A DNA stretch of 24,577 nucleotides, taken from the NCBI GenBank assembly GCA_036518955.1, contig DATDMG010000546.1, forward strand, positions 1-24,577, written 5' to 3'. This stretch comes from DATDMG01 sp036518955 (lineage in GTDB: Bacteria > Actinomycetota > Actinomycetes > Actinomycetales > Kineosporiaceae). Positions 1 through 7,269 of this stretch are shown in pieces (within the stretch, counting starts at the first letter, position 1; every line of letters begins with the position of its first letter). The position numbers and the translations under genes are program-made. Under the pieces are notes generated by a model that saw only the letters and a list, made by a program, of their open reading frames with translations, searched no databases and had not been told where the DNA came from.

Positions 1-753
1 CGGTGCCACCACCGTGAAGGGGCGCACCGGCCAGCCCAGCGCCCGCCGGGCCGCGGACCGGTCGACGTCCACGGCGGGCGCCGACGTCCACCGCGGCAGC
101 AGGTGGACGTGTTCCGCCGGCACCCCCAAGGTCCGGACCACGGGGCTCAGGTCGGGGTTGACCACGGCGACCTCGGTCGCCCGCGGCAGCAGCCACCGCT
201 CGGCGGCCTCGGCCACCCGCAGTCTCCGGCAGTGGTACCGTCCGGCCGGCCGGGCGCTGACCAGGTCGTGGACGACGATCACGAACGGCGCCCGGTGCCG
301 GCGCGCGATCCGGGCCGCGGCGACCGCGCCGCCCAGGCCCGGGGTCACCGCGAGCACGAGGTCGGGCACCTGCGGCAGCGGAGTGGTCAGCGCGCCGGTG
401 AGGAAGGTGAGGTCGTCGGCTCCGCCGAGGCGGCCGTGGGCCGGCCCGGCGCCGCGGCGGAGGGTCACCGAGGCGGCGGACGTGGTGAGGTGCTCCACCA
501 GGCCGCCGGTGTGCAGGGCGATGGTCGCGCGGTCCGGCCCGTGGTCGAGCCCGACGAGCAGGACGTACCGGCCCGCCACGGCGTTCGGCGCAGGCCCGGA
601 GGACGGCGCCGCGGCACCGGCGGTCCGCGGAGCCCGGGCGGCGGGGACGCCGCTCGGTCGTCGACGGACGATGCTCAGGCGGTCCGCGGAGGGCAGGGTC
701 GGGGTCGGGACCCGCGGGAGGCTCCCCGCCGGGCGTGGTGTCGTCGAGTGCAC
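1..753 (-). CDS. Glycosyltransferase, WcaI/GT4-like, N-terminal part (runs off the left edge)
   Basis: A minus-strand frame stays open from the window edge to a GTG at 751-753 (251 codons visible). The start is supported by a GGGGAG Shine-Dalgarno (complement of 761-766) seven bases upstream. The product has a Pro/Ala-rich leader of about 60 residues, then RYVLLVGLDHG, the usual first beta strand of a GT-B fold, then VPDLVLAVTPGLGGAVAAA, and VHLLPRWT before the interdomain linker. It aligns by eye block for block with the 493-residue transferase at 2643-4124 (ELTFLANAV/DLTFLTGAL, VHLLPRW/LHLLPAW), so the two are paralogues. The nucleotide-sugar-binding C-terminal domain lies outside the window, so donor and acceptor are unknown. 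A role in extracellular or wall polysaccharide synthesis is inferred from the family and neighbours. Confidence 0.8.
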   Translation of the reverse strand, partial: MHSTTPRPAGSLPRVPTPTLPSADRLSIVRRRPSGVPAARAPRTAGAAAPSSGPAPNAVAGRYVLLVGLDHGPDRATIALHTGGLVEHLTTSAASVTLRRGAGPAHGRLGGADDLTFLTGALTTPLPQVPDLVLAVTPGLGGAVAAARIARRHRAPFVIVVHDLVSARPAGRYHCRRLRVAEAAERWLLPRATEVAVVNPDLSPVVRTLGVPAEHVHLLPRWTSAPAVDVDRSAARRALGWPVRPFTVVAP

Positions 754-944
754 GCGCGCTCTCCCCACGGAGGTGACGATCGGAGCACAATGGCCGCCCG
801 GCGACGCCCGTGCGGCGACCCGGGAACGGGACGTGGTCGATTACATGGAGAAACGAGTGTTGACCGCAAAGTGACGCTACGGTTCCTGATCAGCGGTAGC
901 AAGCGGTTCGGGTCAACATCGGCCGGTCGGCCAAGGAGTGACGG

Positions 945-1378
945 GTGAGCGAGCAGCCGCAGGGCCCCGGTTGGTGGTTGGCGTCGGGCGGTCGGTACTA
1001 CCCGCCGCCGGCGCGGCCCGGGTACGGGCGGCCGTATCGGCGACCCGCGGTCGCCTGATCCTCGCGGCGGCGCTGGCGGTGCCGTGCCTGCTGGGCGGGG
1101 GGTGGTGGCTCGTGCACTCCTCCGGGCGGTCCGCGGCGCGGGTCGCCGCGACCCTGGGCGGCGACGGCCCGTCGCGGCTCAACTCCGCGGACGCCGCGTC
1201 GTCGTCGAGTTCCTCGAGTTCAGCGGATGCCTCGAGTTCGTCGGCGGAGGCGGAGGCCACCGCCGGGGGCGGCGCGCCGGCGCCGAGCGGGACCTCCACC
1301 GTCGCGTCCTCGGCGAGCGTCGCGATGCCGGCCGTGGCGACGTCCGGCACCGGCGTACCCCCGGTGTCAGGCGGCTGA
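945..1378 (+). CDS. Small GPGWW-motif, single-pass, serine-rich protein, apparently frameshifted
   Basis: AAGGAG at 933-938 sits six bases before GTG 945. That frame reads MSEQPQGPGWWLASGGRYYPPP, the GPGWW...YPP N-terminal motif common on actinobacterial membrane proteins, but it stops at TGA 1056-1058. A second frame, offset by -1 and open from GTG 938 to TGA 1376-1378, carries a plausible continuation: a membrane segment (LILAAALAVPCLLGGGWWLV, about 1050-1110) and a Ser/Ala-rich tail with a run of eight serines. The motif and the membrane helix therefore lie in different frames, as expected if one base was lost in between. This could be a real frameshift mutation or a sequencing error. A caller using one frame would give 938-1378 (146 residues) with a meaningless N-terminus. 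No function is known. Confidence 0.55.
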
Positions 1379-1446
1379 GGCCTACGGACGCGGTGGCCCG
1401 GCGGTCAGCGGCGATGGTGCCGGCGCGCGGAGGCCGGGCAGGTCGA

Positions 1447-2643
1447 TCACGAGACCGGGCCGGGTCGGGGGGCGGGGGTGGCGCGCAGGTCGATCTCGAT
1501 GCCGGGCGGTGGCACCCTGCGGGCGGCGGCGCCGTACTCCTGCTCCAGAACCTCGGCCACCGGCGCCATCGAGAAGACGGACGCCGCCGTGGCCGCTGCC
1601 GCTGCCGAGAGCCGGGCCCGAGCGGTCCGGTCGGTGAGCATCCGGCGCATCGCGCCGTACAGCGCGTCGTCGGTGGGGTTGGCGACGATCGCGGCGTGCT
1701 CGCGGGCCAGAGTGCCGGCGAGGCTGCACTCGGTCGTCACGATCGAGGGGACCCCCGCGGCCATCGCCTCGAGCAGGGTGATCGGGTACGCCTGCCCGTC
1801 CACCGAGGGCAGCACGTAGAGGTCGGCGCGGCGCAGCCGCTCCACGGCGCGGTCGTGGCGCATCGTGCCCTGGTAGATCAGCCGTCCGGCCAGCTGGGGC
1901 CGGGCCGCGAGGAACCGGCGGAGGGTCCGCAGGTCCCCGCCGTCCGGGCCGACCACGGTGAAGGTGGCGTCGACGCCGTCCGCGACCAGGCGGTCGGCCG
2001 CCGCGGCGAAGGCCATCACCCGGCGGTTCGGCAGCAGCCTGCCCAGGAACAGCACGTCGGCCGGCCCGCCGGCGCCCGTGGCGGGCACGCGGTCCGGGAG
2101 AACGACCCCGCCGGGTAGCAGCGAGATGCCCTCGGAGGTCCCGGAGACCCGGGCGATGGCGTCCCGCTCCTCGATCGTCGCGGCGAACACGTGCCGGGCC
2201 GACAGCAACGCGGGGCGGATCATCCGGCGATCGAGGAACCGGGCGAGCGGGCCGGTCCGGGGTCCGAGCATGCCGTGCGTCTGGACGACGTAGCCGACCC
2301 CGGCGCGCCGCAGTAGCCGGGCGACCGCCAACGGCAGCAGGTCGCGGGACAGGTGCAGGTGCGCGACGTCGAACGTCGGAGCCTGTCGGCGCGCCCACCG
2401 GGTCAGCCCGGGGGAGAGCAGCCCGGGGGTGCCGTGGCGCGGCGCGACCCGGTGCACCCGGAACAGGTGCACCGGGACGCCCTCGAGCTGGGTCGGGGCG
2501 GGGCCGCGGCCGCCCCAGCCGCCGGCGACCCGCGCGTCGTGGCCGCGCCGGCGCAACTCGATGCAGTGCTGGACGGCGACGGTCAGGGCCCCGCCGAAGG
2601 ATCCCTCGTCGTCCACCACGGTCACGGCGTGCAGCACGCGCAT
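1447..2643 (-). CDS. GT4-family glycosyltransferase (398 aa)
   Basis: This is a GT-B glycosyltransferase. Residues 1-20 (MRVLHAVTVVDDEGSFGGAL) hold the glycine-rich acceptor-side loop. DVAHLHLSRDLLPL follows near 92, and QTHGMLG near 121. The C-terminal donor domain begins at VLFLGRLLPNRR (198-208), with ADLYVLPS near 273 and LLEAMAAGVPS at 290-300. The usual E-x7-E phosphate/sugar motif has Gln284 where the first Glu is expected; Glu292 is kept. The ATG overlaps the stop of the upstream transferase as TGATG, so the two are translationally coupled and probably act on the same polysaccharide or glycoconjugate. Substrate cannot be assigned. It ends facing the plus-strand gene at 945-1378, with 68 bp between them and no clear hairpin. 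Confidence 0.88.
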   Translation of the reverse strand: MRVLHAVTVVDDEGSFGGALTVAVQHCIELRRRGHDARVAGGWGGRGPAPTQLEGVPVHLFRVHRVAPRHGTPGLLSPGLTRWARRQAPTFDVAHLHLSRDLLPLAVARLLRRAGVGYVVQTHGMLGPRTGPLARFLDRRMIRPALLSARHVFAATIEERDAIARVSGTSEGISLLPGGVVLPDRVPATGAGGPADVLFLGRLLPNRRVMAFAAAADRLVADGVDATFTVVGPDGGDLRTLRRFLAARPQLAGRLIYQGTMRHDRAVERLRRADLYVLPSVDGQAYPITLLEAMAAGVPSIVTTECSLAGTLAREHAAIVANPTDDALYGAMRRMLTDRTARARLSAAAAATAASVFSMAPVAEVLEQEYGAAARRVPPPGIEIDLRATPAPRPGPVS

Positions 2644-4124
2644 CAGCGGCTCCGGGACTCGGCGAGCGCCGCGTCGACGATCGTTTCCAACCGGCGCAGG
2701 GACGCGTCGCGGCCGAGGTGCGCCCGCGCGTACCGGACCGCGGCCCGGCCCATCGCGGCGCGCCGCCCGCCCGCCGCGCACAGCTCCCGCAGGGCTCGTG
2801 CCAGCGCCGCCGGATCCCCGGGCGGGACCACGATCCCGCTGCCGGCCCGACGGAGTTCCCCACCGGTGGGGCTGCCCGGCCAGGTCGCGGCCACGACCGG
2901 CCGGCCGGCCGCGAGGTAGCCGGCGAGTTGCCCCGAGGCGGTGGCGGCGCCCCCCGGCCACGTCTCGGCCACCAGCAGGACGTCGGCCGCGGCGAGCACG
3001 AGCGGCAGGGCGTCGTCGTCCGCCTGGTCGACGAACCGGACGCCCGGGACGCCGAACGCCAGTTGCTCCAGCGCGGCCCGTCGCGGTCCTTCGCCGACCA
3101 GCACGACCTCGACCCACCGCCCGTCGTGGGTACCGGCGAGCCGGCGCGCGGCCTCGACGATGCTGACGCCGTCCTGCAGGTGCCCCAGCGGGCCGGCGTG
3201 GACGGCGAGGAACGCCCCCGGCTCCCAGCCGAGCTCCCGGCGGGCCGAGACCCGCGAGAGCGTCGTGGGTTCCACCGGCGACCAGGCCGGGAGGAGGTGC
3301 AGCCGGCCGGCCTCCACCCCGGCGCCGAGAAGTGTGTCCCGGAACGTGTCCGAGCCGGCTGCCACCTGGGCGCTGTGCCGCAGGGCGTAGCGTTCCAGCG
3401 CCGGGCAGACCCGGGCCGCCAGCCGGCGCAGCCTGCGGCGGGCCCCACGGAGCCTCCCGGGGGCGGCGTCGGCTCCGTCGCCGTCCGCCGCCGCGGTGGT
3501 TCGCGCCGCCGTCAGCGGGACGACGGTGATCAGCGGGGCCCCCGCGCGGCGCGCCAGCCAGGCCGCGGCCGCGGCGCTGCCGGCAGGGCTCACCCCGATC
3601 ACGACGTCCGCCGGTACCCTGCGCCCGGCGGACACCGCGTTCGCCAGGAAGGTCAGCTCGCCGAGCGCCTGCCGAACCGACCCGGGACCGGCGGCACGTC
3701 GCGGGCTGTAGCGGCGCAGCCGGACGACGCGCGGCTGCTCGGGGGACATCCAGCCGGGCTCGCTGGTGCGCAGCCCCCGCCGGTAGGCGGCCGGCACCCG
3801 GCCGTCCGGCCGCCGGGGGAGGGTGGTCAGCACGGTGACGCTCGCGGCCGTCGGCGCCAGGTGCTCGGCGACTGCGGTGGTGTACGGGGTGACCGGCGTC
3901 GACGTGCCGCCGCCCGCCGGGGCGTCGTCCGGACCGACCACCAGTACGTGCCGCCCCCGCAGCCCCTGCAGGTGCGGCGGGGATTGGTGCGGCGAGGACC
4001 GGTGCGTTGCCCGGCTCGCCGCCCCGTCCGGGGGTGGGGTCGGTGCGGGGATCAGCGGCGGGGTGGGCTCCGCCCGGCGGGGCGCCTGCGGCGCAGACCT
4101 CGAAGTCACCTGTGTCGTCTCCAC
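2643..4124 (-). CDS. WcaI-like GT4 glycosyltransferase (493 aa)
   Basis: The protein begins with about 55 Pro/Ser/Thr-rich residues of low complexity. GRHVLVVGPDDAPAGGGTS (about 57-75) then opens the GT-B N-domain with PYTTAVAEHLA, the arrangement seen in colanic-acid WcaI-type transferases. ELTFLANAV, LHLLPAWSPVEP, and in the donor domain EVVLVGEGPRRAALEQLA, ADVLLVAETW and LAGYLAAGRPVVAAT follow. The GTG start at 4122-4124 has no good Shine-Dalgarno, and the disordered leader makes the exact start uncertain. It is the first gene of a two-gene unit with 1447-2643, transcribed from a promoter-like TTGCGC/TAGGGT pair at 4209-4238. Its paralogue is the partial gene at the left edge. Likely role: cytoplasmic sugar transfer in envelope polysaccharide assembly (inference). 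Confidence 0.86.
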   Translation of the reverse strand: METTQVTSRSAPQAPRRAEPTPPLIPAPTPPPDGAASRATHRSSPHQSPPHLQGLRGRHVLVVGPDDAPAGGGTSTPVTPYTTAVAEHLAPTAASVTVLTTLPRRPDGRVPAAYRRGLRTSEPGWMSPEQPRVVRLRRYSPRRAAGPGSVRQALGELTFLANAVSAGRRVPADVVIGVSPAGSAAAAAWLARRAGAPLITVVPLTAARTTAAADGDGADAAPGRLRGARRRLRRLAARVCPALERYALRHSAQVAAGSDTFRDTLLGAGVEAGRLHLLPAWSPVEPTTLSRVSARRELGWEPGAFLAVHAGPLGHLQDGVSIVEAARRLAGTHDGRWVEVVLVGEGPRRAALEQLAFGVPGVRFVDQADDDALPLVLAAADVLLVAETWPGGAATASGQLAGYLAAGRPVVAATWPGSPTGGELRRAGSGIVVPPGDPAALARALRELCAAGGRRAAMGRAAVRYARAHLGRDASLRRLETIVDAALAESRSR

Positions 4125-4208
4125 GTCCAGCGGTGGGAATGCCCCAACGGCACGGCGAGAGCGTCAGACGCGGCGGTATCCGACATGTCTCGACCCCTGG
4201 CGCCGGTA

Positions 4209-4238
4209 ACCCTACTGATCCGATACGGAGAGGCGCAA
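4209..4238 (-). promoter_or_regulatory. Putative promoter of the glycosyltransferase pair
   Basis: On the minus strand TTGCGC (complement of 4233-4238) is followed after 18 bases by TAGGGT (complement of 4209-4214), a fair match to an actinobacterial housekeeping promoter. Transcription would start near 4202, about 80 bases before the GTG at 4124. A short overlapping reading frame (4106-4186) lies in that leader. Confidence 0.45.
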
Positions 4239-4299
4239 GCTAAACACAAAGAGTGATAGGCCCTGCTCTGCGGTCCGCGATCGGCTGCGGTGCGGCACC

Positions 4300-4992
4300 A
4301 TGGGCGCCGTGACCACACCTTCCGGTGCCGCCCTGGTCCTCGTCGTCGAGGACGAGCCCGCCATCGCGGACCTGATCCGTGGGTACCTCACCCGGGAGGG
4401 CTTCACGGCCCACGTGGCGGTCGACGGCCCGGCGGCGCTGGCCGCCATCGCCCGGGACCGGCCGGCCGTCGTCGTCCTCGATGTCGGCCTGCCCGGTCTC
4501 GACGGCACCGAGGTCTGCCGCCGGATGCGCTCCGGCGGGGACTGGACGCCCGTCATCTTCGTGACTGCCCGGGACGACGAGGTCGACCGCGTCGTCGGCC
4601 TGGAACTGGGCGCCGACGACTACGTCACCAAGCCGTTCAGCCCACGGGAACTGGTGGCGCGGGTGCGCGCGGTGCTGCGCCGGGGCACTCCGACGCCGGC
4701 CGGCGGCCGGGTGTCCGTCGGGCAGGTCGTCCTCGACCTGGAGACCCGCCGGGCGTCCGCGCGCGGTGTCCCGGTGGAACTGACGACCACCGAGTTCGAC
4801 CTCCTCGCCCATCTGATGCGCCGGCCGGGCCGGGTCTTCCCCCGGGAGGAGCTGCTCACCGACGTCTGGGGTTACCCCGCGGGGACGCCGACGCGCACCG
4901 TCGACGTCCACGTCGCCCAGCTGCGCGGCAAGATCGGGGAGGCCGCCCGGGTCCGGACCGTGCGAGGCGTGGGCTATGCGGTGGAGCCCTGA
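4300..4992 (+). CDS. OmpR/PhoB-family response regulator
   Basis: The 230-residue protein has a receiver domain and a winged-helix DNA-binding domain. The acidic pocket is Glu17-Asp18 (VVEDEP), the phosphoacceptor is Asp61 (VVVLDVGLPGLDG), and the switch residues are Thr89, Tyr108 and Lys111 (GADDYVTKPF). The C-terminal half carries TTEFDLLAHLMRRPGRVF, then RTVDVHVAQLRGKIG, the recognition-helix region, and ends RTVRGVGYAVEP, the usual OmpR wing. ATG 4300 lacks a clear Shine-Dalgarno; GTG 4309 is an alternative only three codons in. The kinase gene starts 66 bp downstream, so this is a cognate pair. Its targets are unknown; the two small exported-protein genes in the same unit are obvious candidates for control. 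Confidence 0.95.
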   Translation: MGAVTTPSGAALVLVVEDEPAIADLIRGYLTREGFTAHVAVDGPAALAAIARDRPAVVVLDVGLPGLDGTEVCRRMRSGGDWTPVIFVTARDDEVDRVVGLELGADDYVTKPFSPRELVARVRAVLRRGTPTPAGGRVSVGQVVLDLETRRASARGVPVELTTTEFDLLAHLMRRPGRVFPREELLTDVWGYPAGTPTRTVDVHVAQLRGKIGEAARVRTVRGVGYAVEP

Positions 4993-5058
4993 GCCGGGCC
5001 GGCGGCCGTCGGGCGCCCCGGGCCGCGTCGAGCTGGGCCGGCGGTTCCCGGGGTCGGC

Positions 5059-6417
5059 GTGCTGCGCACACTGACCGCGCGGATCGTGTTCCTGGTGGCC
5101 GCGGTGGCGATCGCGGCAGCCGCGCTCACCACCCTGGCGTTCGCCCGCGTGCTGGGCGCGACGAACGAGGACCAGGCGGCCATGACGATCGTCGGCGACG
5201 CCGACAGGGTGGCGGCGCGGCTGTCCGCCCGGCCCCGGACGGCCGCCTCTGACGTGCTGGTGGTGCGTCTGCGCGGCTACACGGTCCACGTGTGGCGCGC
5301 CGGGGAGGCCACGGTCCCGCTTCCGTTCGCGCTCGCGGACCTGGCGCGGGCCACCGACGATGCCCCCGCCGTCCGCCGCAGCGTCGCCGGCAAGGAGTGG
5401 CTGATCGCCGCCCGTCCCACCACCGACGGGCGCGTGGCGCTGCTGGCCCGGCAGGTCGCGGCCGCCGGCCGGCTGACGCCGGCGCAACAGCGCCGGGCGC
5501 TGCTCGGCGGCGGCCTGGGGCTGGTCGGCGGCGTCCTCGCCGGGCTCGCCGTCGCGCTGTCGATCACCAGGCCGCTGGGCCGGCTGGCCGGGGCCGCGCG
5601 CCGGATGAGCGCGGGGGAGCGGCGGCTCGCCGTCCCGGCCGAAGGGCCGGCCGAGGTCGCCGCCGTCGCGGACGCCCTGGGCACCCTCTCCCGCGCGCTG
5701 GCCGCCAGCGAGGAGCGGCAGCGTCGCTTCCTGCTGGCCGTCTCGCACGAGCTGCGCACCCCGCTCACCGCCGTGGTGGGCTACGCCGAGGCGCTGCAGG
5801 ACGGCGCGACGCCGCCCGCCGAGGTGCCCCGTGCGGCGTCCGTGATCGTCACGGAGTCCGCCCGGCTGCAGCGTCGCGTCGAGGACCTGCTGGCGCTGGC
5901 CCGGTTGGAGGCGGACGACTTCCGGCTCGAGCCGGCGCCCGCCGACGTGGGCGCGCTGGTCCGCGCGGCAGCCGCGGCGTGGGCGCCGCGCGGGTCGGCC
6001 GCCGGGGTCGTCCTGAGCGTGGACGTGCCGGCGTCCGGTCCGGTCGTGGTCACGGACGGCGAGCGGGTGCGGCAGGTGGTCGACGTGCTGGTGGACAACG
6101 CGCTCAAGGTGGTGACCGCCGGCTGCCCGCTGATCCTGGCGTGCCGGGGAACGCCGGACGGCGGGGCGCGGGTGGAGGTGCGCGACGGCGGCCCGGGGCT
6201 GGCCCCGGAGGATCTGGCGGTCGCGTTCGAGCGCGGCCGCCTCACCGAGCGGTACCGGGGCCGCCGTCCGGTCGGGTCCGGGGTCGGCCTTGCCCTGGTC
6301 GGCGAGTTGGCGCGCCGGATGGGTGGATCCGCGCACGCGGCGGCGGCCCCGGAGGGCGGTGTGGCCTTCAGCGTCTGTCTTCCCCCAGCGCCGCCCCCGC
6401 CCCCGGCGTCGGGGTGA
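5059..6417 (+). CDS. Sensor histidine kinase (two-TM, HAMP type)
   Basis: The 452-residue membrane kinase is partner of the preceding regulator. TM1 covers about residues 9-31 and TM2 about 147-169, enclosing an extracytoplasmic sensor of roughly 115 residues without a recognisable fold. A HAMP linker follows (about 170-220, SITRPLGRLAGAARRM). The H-box is FLLAVSHELRTPLT with the phosphorylated His230 followed by Glu231. The ATPase domain has N-box Asn347 (VDVLVDNALK), G1 with Asp376 (VRDGGPGL) and G2 GSGVGLAL near 407. All catalytic boxes are intact. The GTG start at 5059 is the first possible start in the frame. The protein ends in a proline-rich tail (PPAPPPPPASG). The signal sensed is unknown. 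Confidence 0.93.
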   Translation: MLRTLTARIVFLVAAVAIAAAALTTLAFARVLGATNEDQAAMTIVGDADRVAARLSARPRTAASDVLVVRLRGYTVHVWRAGEATVPLPFALADLARATDDAPAVRRSVAGKEWLIAARPTTDGRVALLARQVAAAGRLTPAQQRRALLGGGLGLVGGVLAGLAVALSITRPLGRLAGAARRMSAGERRLAVPAEGPAEVAAVADALGTLSRALAASEERQRRFLLAVSHELRTPLTAVVGYAEALQDGATPPAEVPRAASVIVTESARLQRRVEDLLALARLEADDFRLEPAPADVGALVRAAAAAWAPRGSAAGVVLSVDVPASGPVVVTDGERVRQVVDVLVDNALKVVTAGCPLILACRGTPDGGARVEVRDGGPGLAPEDLAVAFERGRLTERYRGRRPVGSGVGLALVGELARRMGGSAHAAAAPEGGVAFSVCLPPAPPPPPASG

Positions 6418-6518
6418 GCGCCCGTACACGGCGCTTACAGACCTCGAGCCCGGGCGTCACTCCGGTGGGAGACGGTTCTGCCCGGGCGCCGCACCGGTGC
6501 CCGCAGAAGGAGGTTGTC

Positions 6519-6944
6519 ATGTCCGTCCTCACCAAGATCTGGACCACGGCCGCTGCCGCGTCGCTGGTCGCGGTCCCGGCACTCGGGGCCGGGACCGCCG
6601 TGGCCGACTCCGGCCCGCAGCCGTCGACGCAGGCCCGCTTCACCCGGGCCTGCGGCCGCCTGCCGGCGCGGATCGAGCGGCTCGCGAAGCTCCAGGCCCG
6701 ATTCCACGCCGACGCCGGGACCAAGGGTTCGATCGCGTTCCTGCAGGCTCGGATCGACCGGGCCCGGGCAGCCGGCCACGGCGACCTGGCGCGGGTGCTC
6801 AGCGACCGGCTCGCCGTCCGGCGGGACATCGACGCCCAGCTCCCCGACGTCCTCGCCAAGCTCCAGGACGCGCAGCGGGTCTGCGCACAGCACTCCTCGA
6901 CCCCGGGCCCGTCCTCGTCGGCGTCGTCGCCGGTGCACTCGTGA
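6519..6944 (+). CDS. Small exported helical protein with two cysteines (141 aa)
   Basis: AAGGAGG at 6507-6513 lies five bases before ATG 6519. Residues 1-29 form a Sec signal peptide (Lys6, hydrophobic AAAASLVAVPALGAG, then AVA before Asp30). The mature part is almost all charged helix: RIERLAKLQARFHAD, then FLQARIDRARAAGHGDLARVL, then LAVRRDIDAQLPDVLAKLQDA. Single cysteines at 45 and 122 bracket the helical region and could form a disulfide. A Ser/Pro tail ends the protein. It lies 101 bp after the kinase gene, and its TGA overlaps the GTG of the lipoprotein gene (GTGA), so the two are coupled. I do not recognise a named family. Position and helical make-up suggest an extracytoplasmic partner of the kinase, comparable in concept to CpxP/Spy; this is inference. 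Confidence 0.82.
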   Translation: MSVLTKIWTTAAAASLVAVPALGAGTAVADSGPQPSTQARFTRACGRLPARIERLAKLQARFHADAGTKGSIAFLQARIDRARAAGHGDLARVLSDRLAVRRDIDAQLPDVLAKLQDAQRVCAQHSSTPGPSSSASSPVHS

Positions 6945-7219
6945 GCCGGGTCCGGCTTCTCCGGCGGGCGCTGCCGATCGTCGCCCTGGCCCTGCTCTCC
7001 GGGACGCTCGCCGGTTGCAGGGAAGACCCGGCCGGGCACCCGGGCGTCCTCGACGCCGGTGTCCCGGTCGCGGCCGCACCCTCCACGCCGGCCGTCGGGG
7101 ACGCGGCGGACGAGGCCGCCGACGCCGACGCCGCGGCCGCGGCCTCGGTCGAGGCCGCCGGCGCCGCGGCGGACCGGCTGGCCGCCGCCGGTGAGTCCGC
7201 CGTGGCCGCCGACGGGTGA
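6941..7219 (+). CDS. Small Ala-rich lipoprotein (92 aa)
   Basis: GTG 6941 overlaps the upstream stop as GTGA. The N-terminus is a type II signal peptide: Arg-rich start (VSRVRLLRRALP), hydrophobic IVALALLSGT, and lipobox LAGC with Cys26, the lipidated residue. The mature part of about 66 residues is Ala/Asp/Glu/Val-rich and low in complexity (DAADEAADADAAAAASVEAA), probably a helix or a spacer. It has no recognisable domain. The stop codon lies in a perfect 14-bp tandem duplication (7206-7233). Coupling to the exported protein and the two-component genes upstream suggests one envelope-related unit, with this protein tethered to the outer face of the membrane. Confidence 0.78.
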   Translation: MSRVRLLRRALPIVALALLSGTLAGCREDPAGHPGVLDAGVPVAAAPSTPAVGDAADEAADADAAAAASVEAAGAAADRLAAAGESAVAADG

Positions 7220-7233
7220 CCGCCGACGGGTGA
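7206..7233 (+). repeat. 14-bp perfect tandem duplication across a stop codon
   Basis: CCGCCGACGGGTGA occurs twice head to tail (7206-7219, 7220-7233). The first copy ends exactly with the TGA of the lipoprotein gene. A looser repeat of CAGGGCGGG follows at 7235-7256. Confidence 0.9.
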
Positions 7234-7269
7234 CCAGGGCGGGTGATCAGGGCGGGGGTTGATCGGCGG

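Noticed and set aside
860..890. TTGACC at 860-865 as a promoter of the 945 gene
   Set aside because: No TANNNT hexamer at 16-19 bases downstream.
14..948. Two long plus-strand reading frames at the left edge
   Set aside because: They are antisense to the minus-strand glycosyltransferase, whose translation shows clear GT-B blocks; theirs are Arg/Pro/Gly-rich with no motif.
960..970. GGGCCCC as a programmed -1 frameshift site for the 945 gene
   Set aside because: It lies before the GPGWW codons, which are read correctly in the original frame, so it cannot explain the shift needed after them.
1200..1260. Serine-codon run as a CRISPR or microsatellite
   Set aside because: It is simple TCG/TCC codon repetition in a Ser-rich tail with no regular spacers.
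4240..6429. A 729-codon minus-strand open frame over the two-component genes
   Set aside because: It mirrors the regulator and kinase, both with intact motifs; long antisense frames are expected at this GC content.
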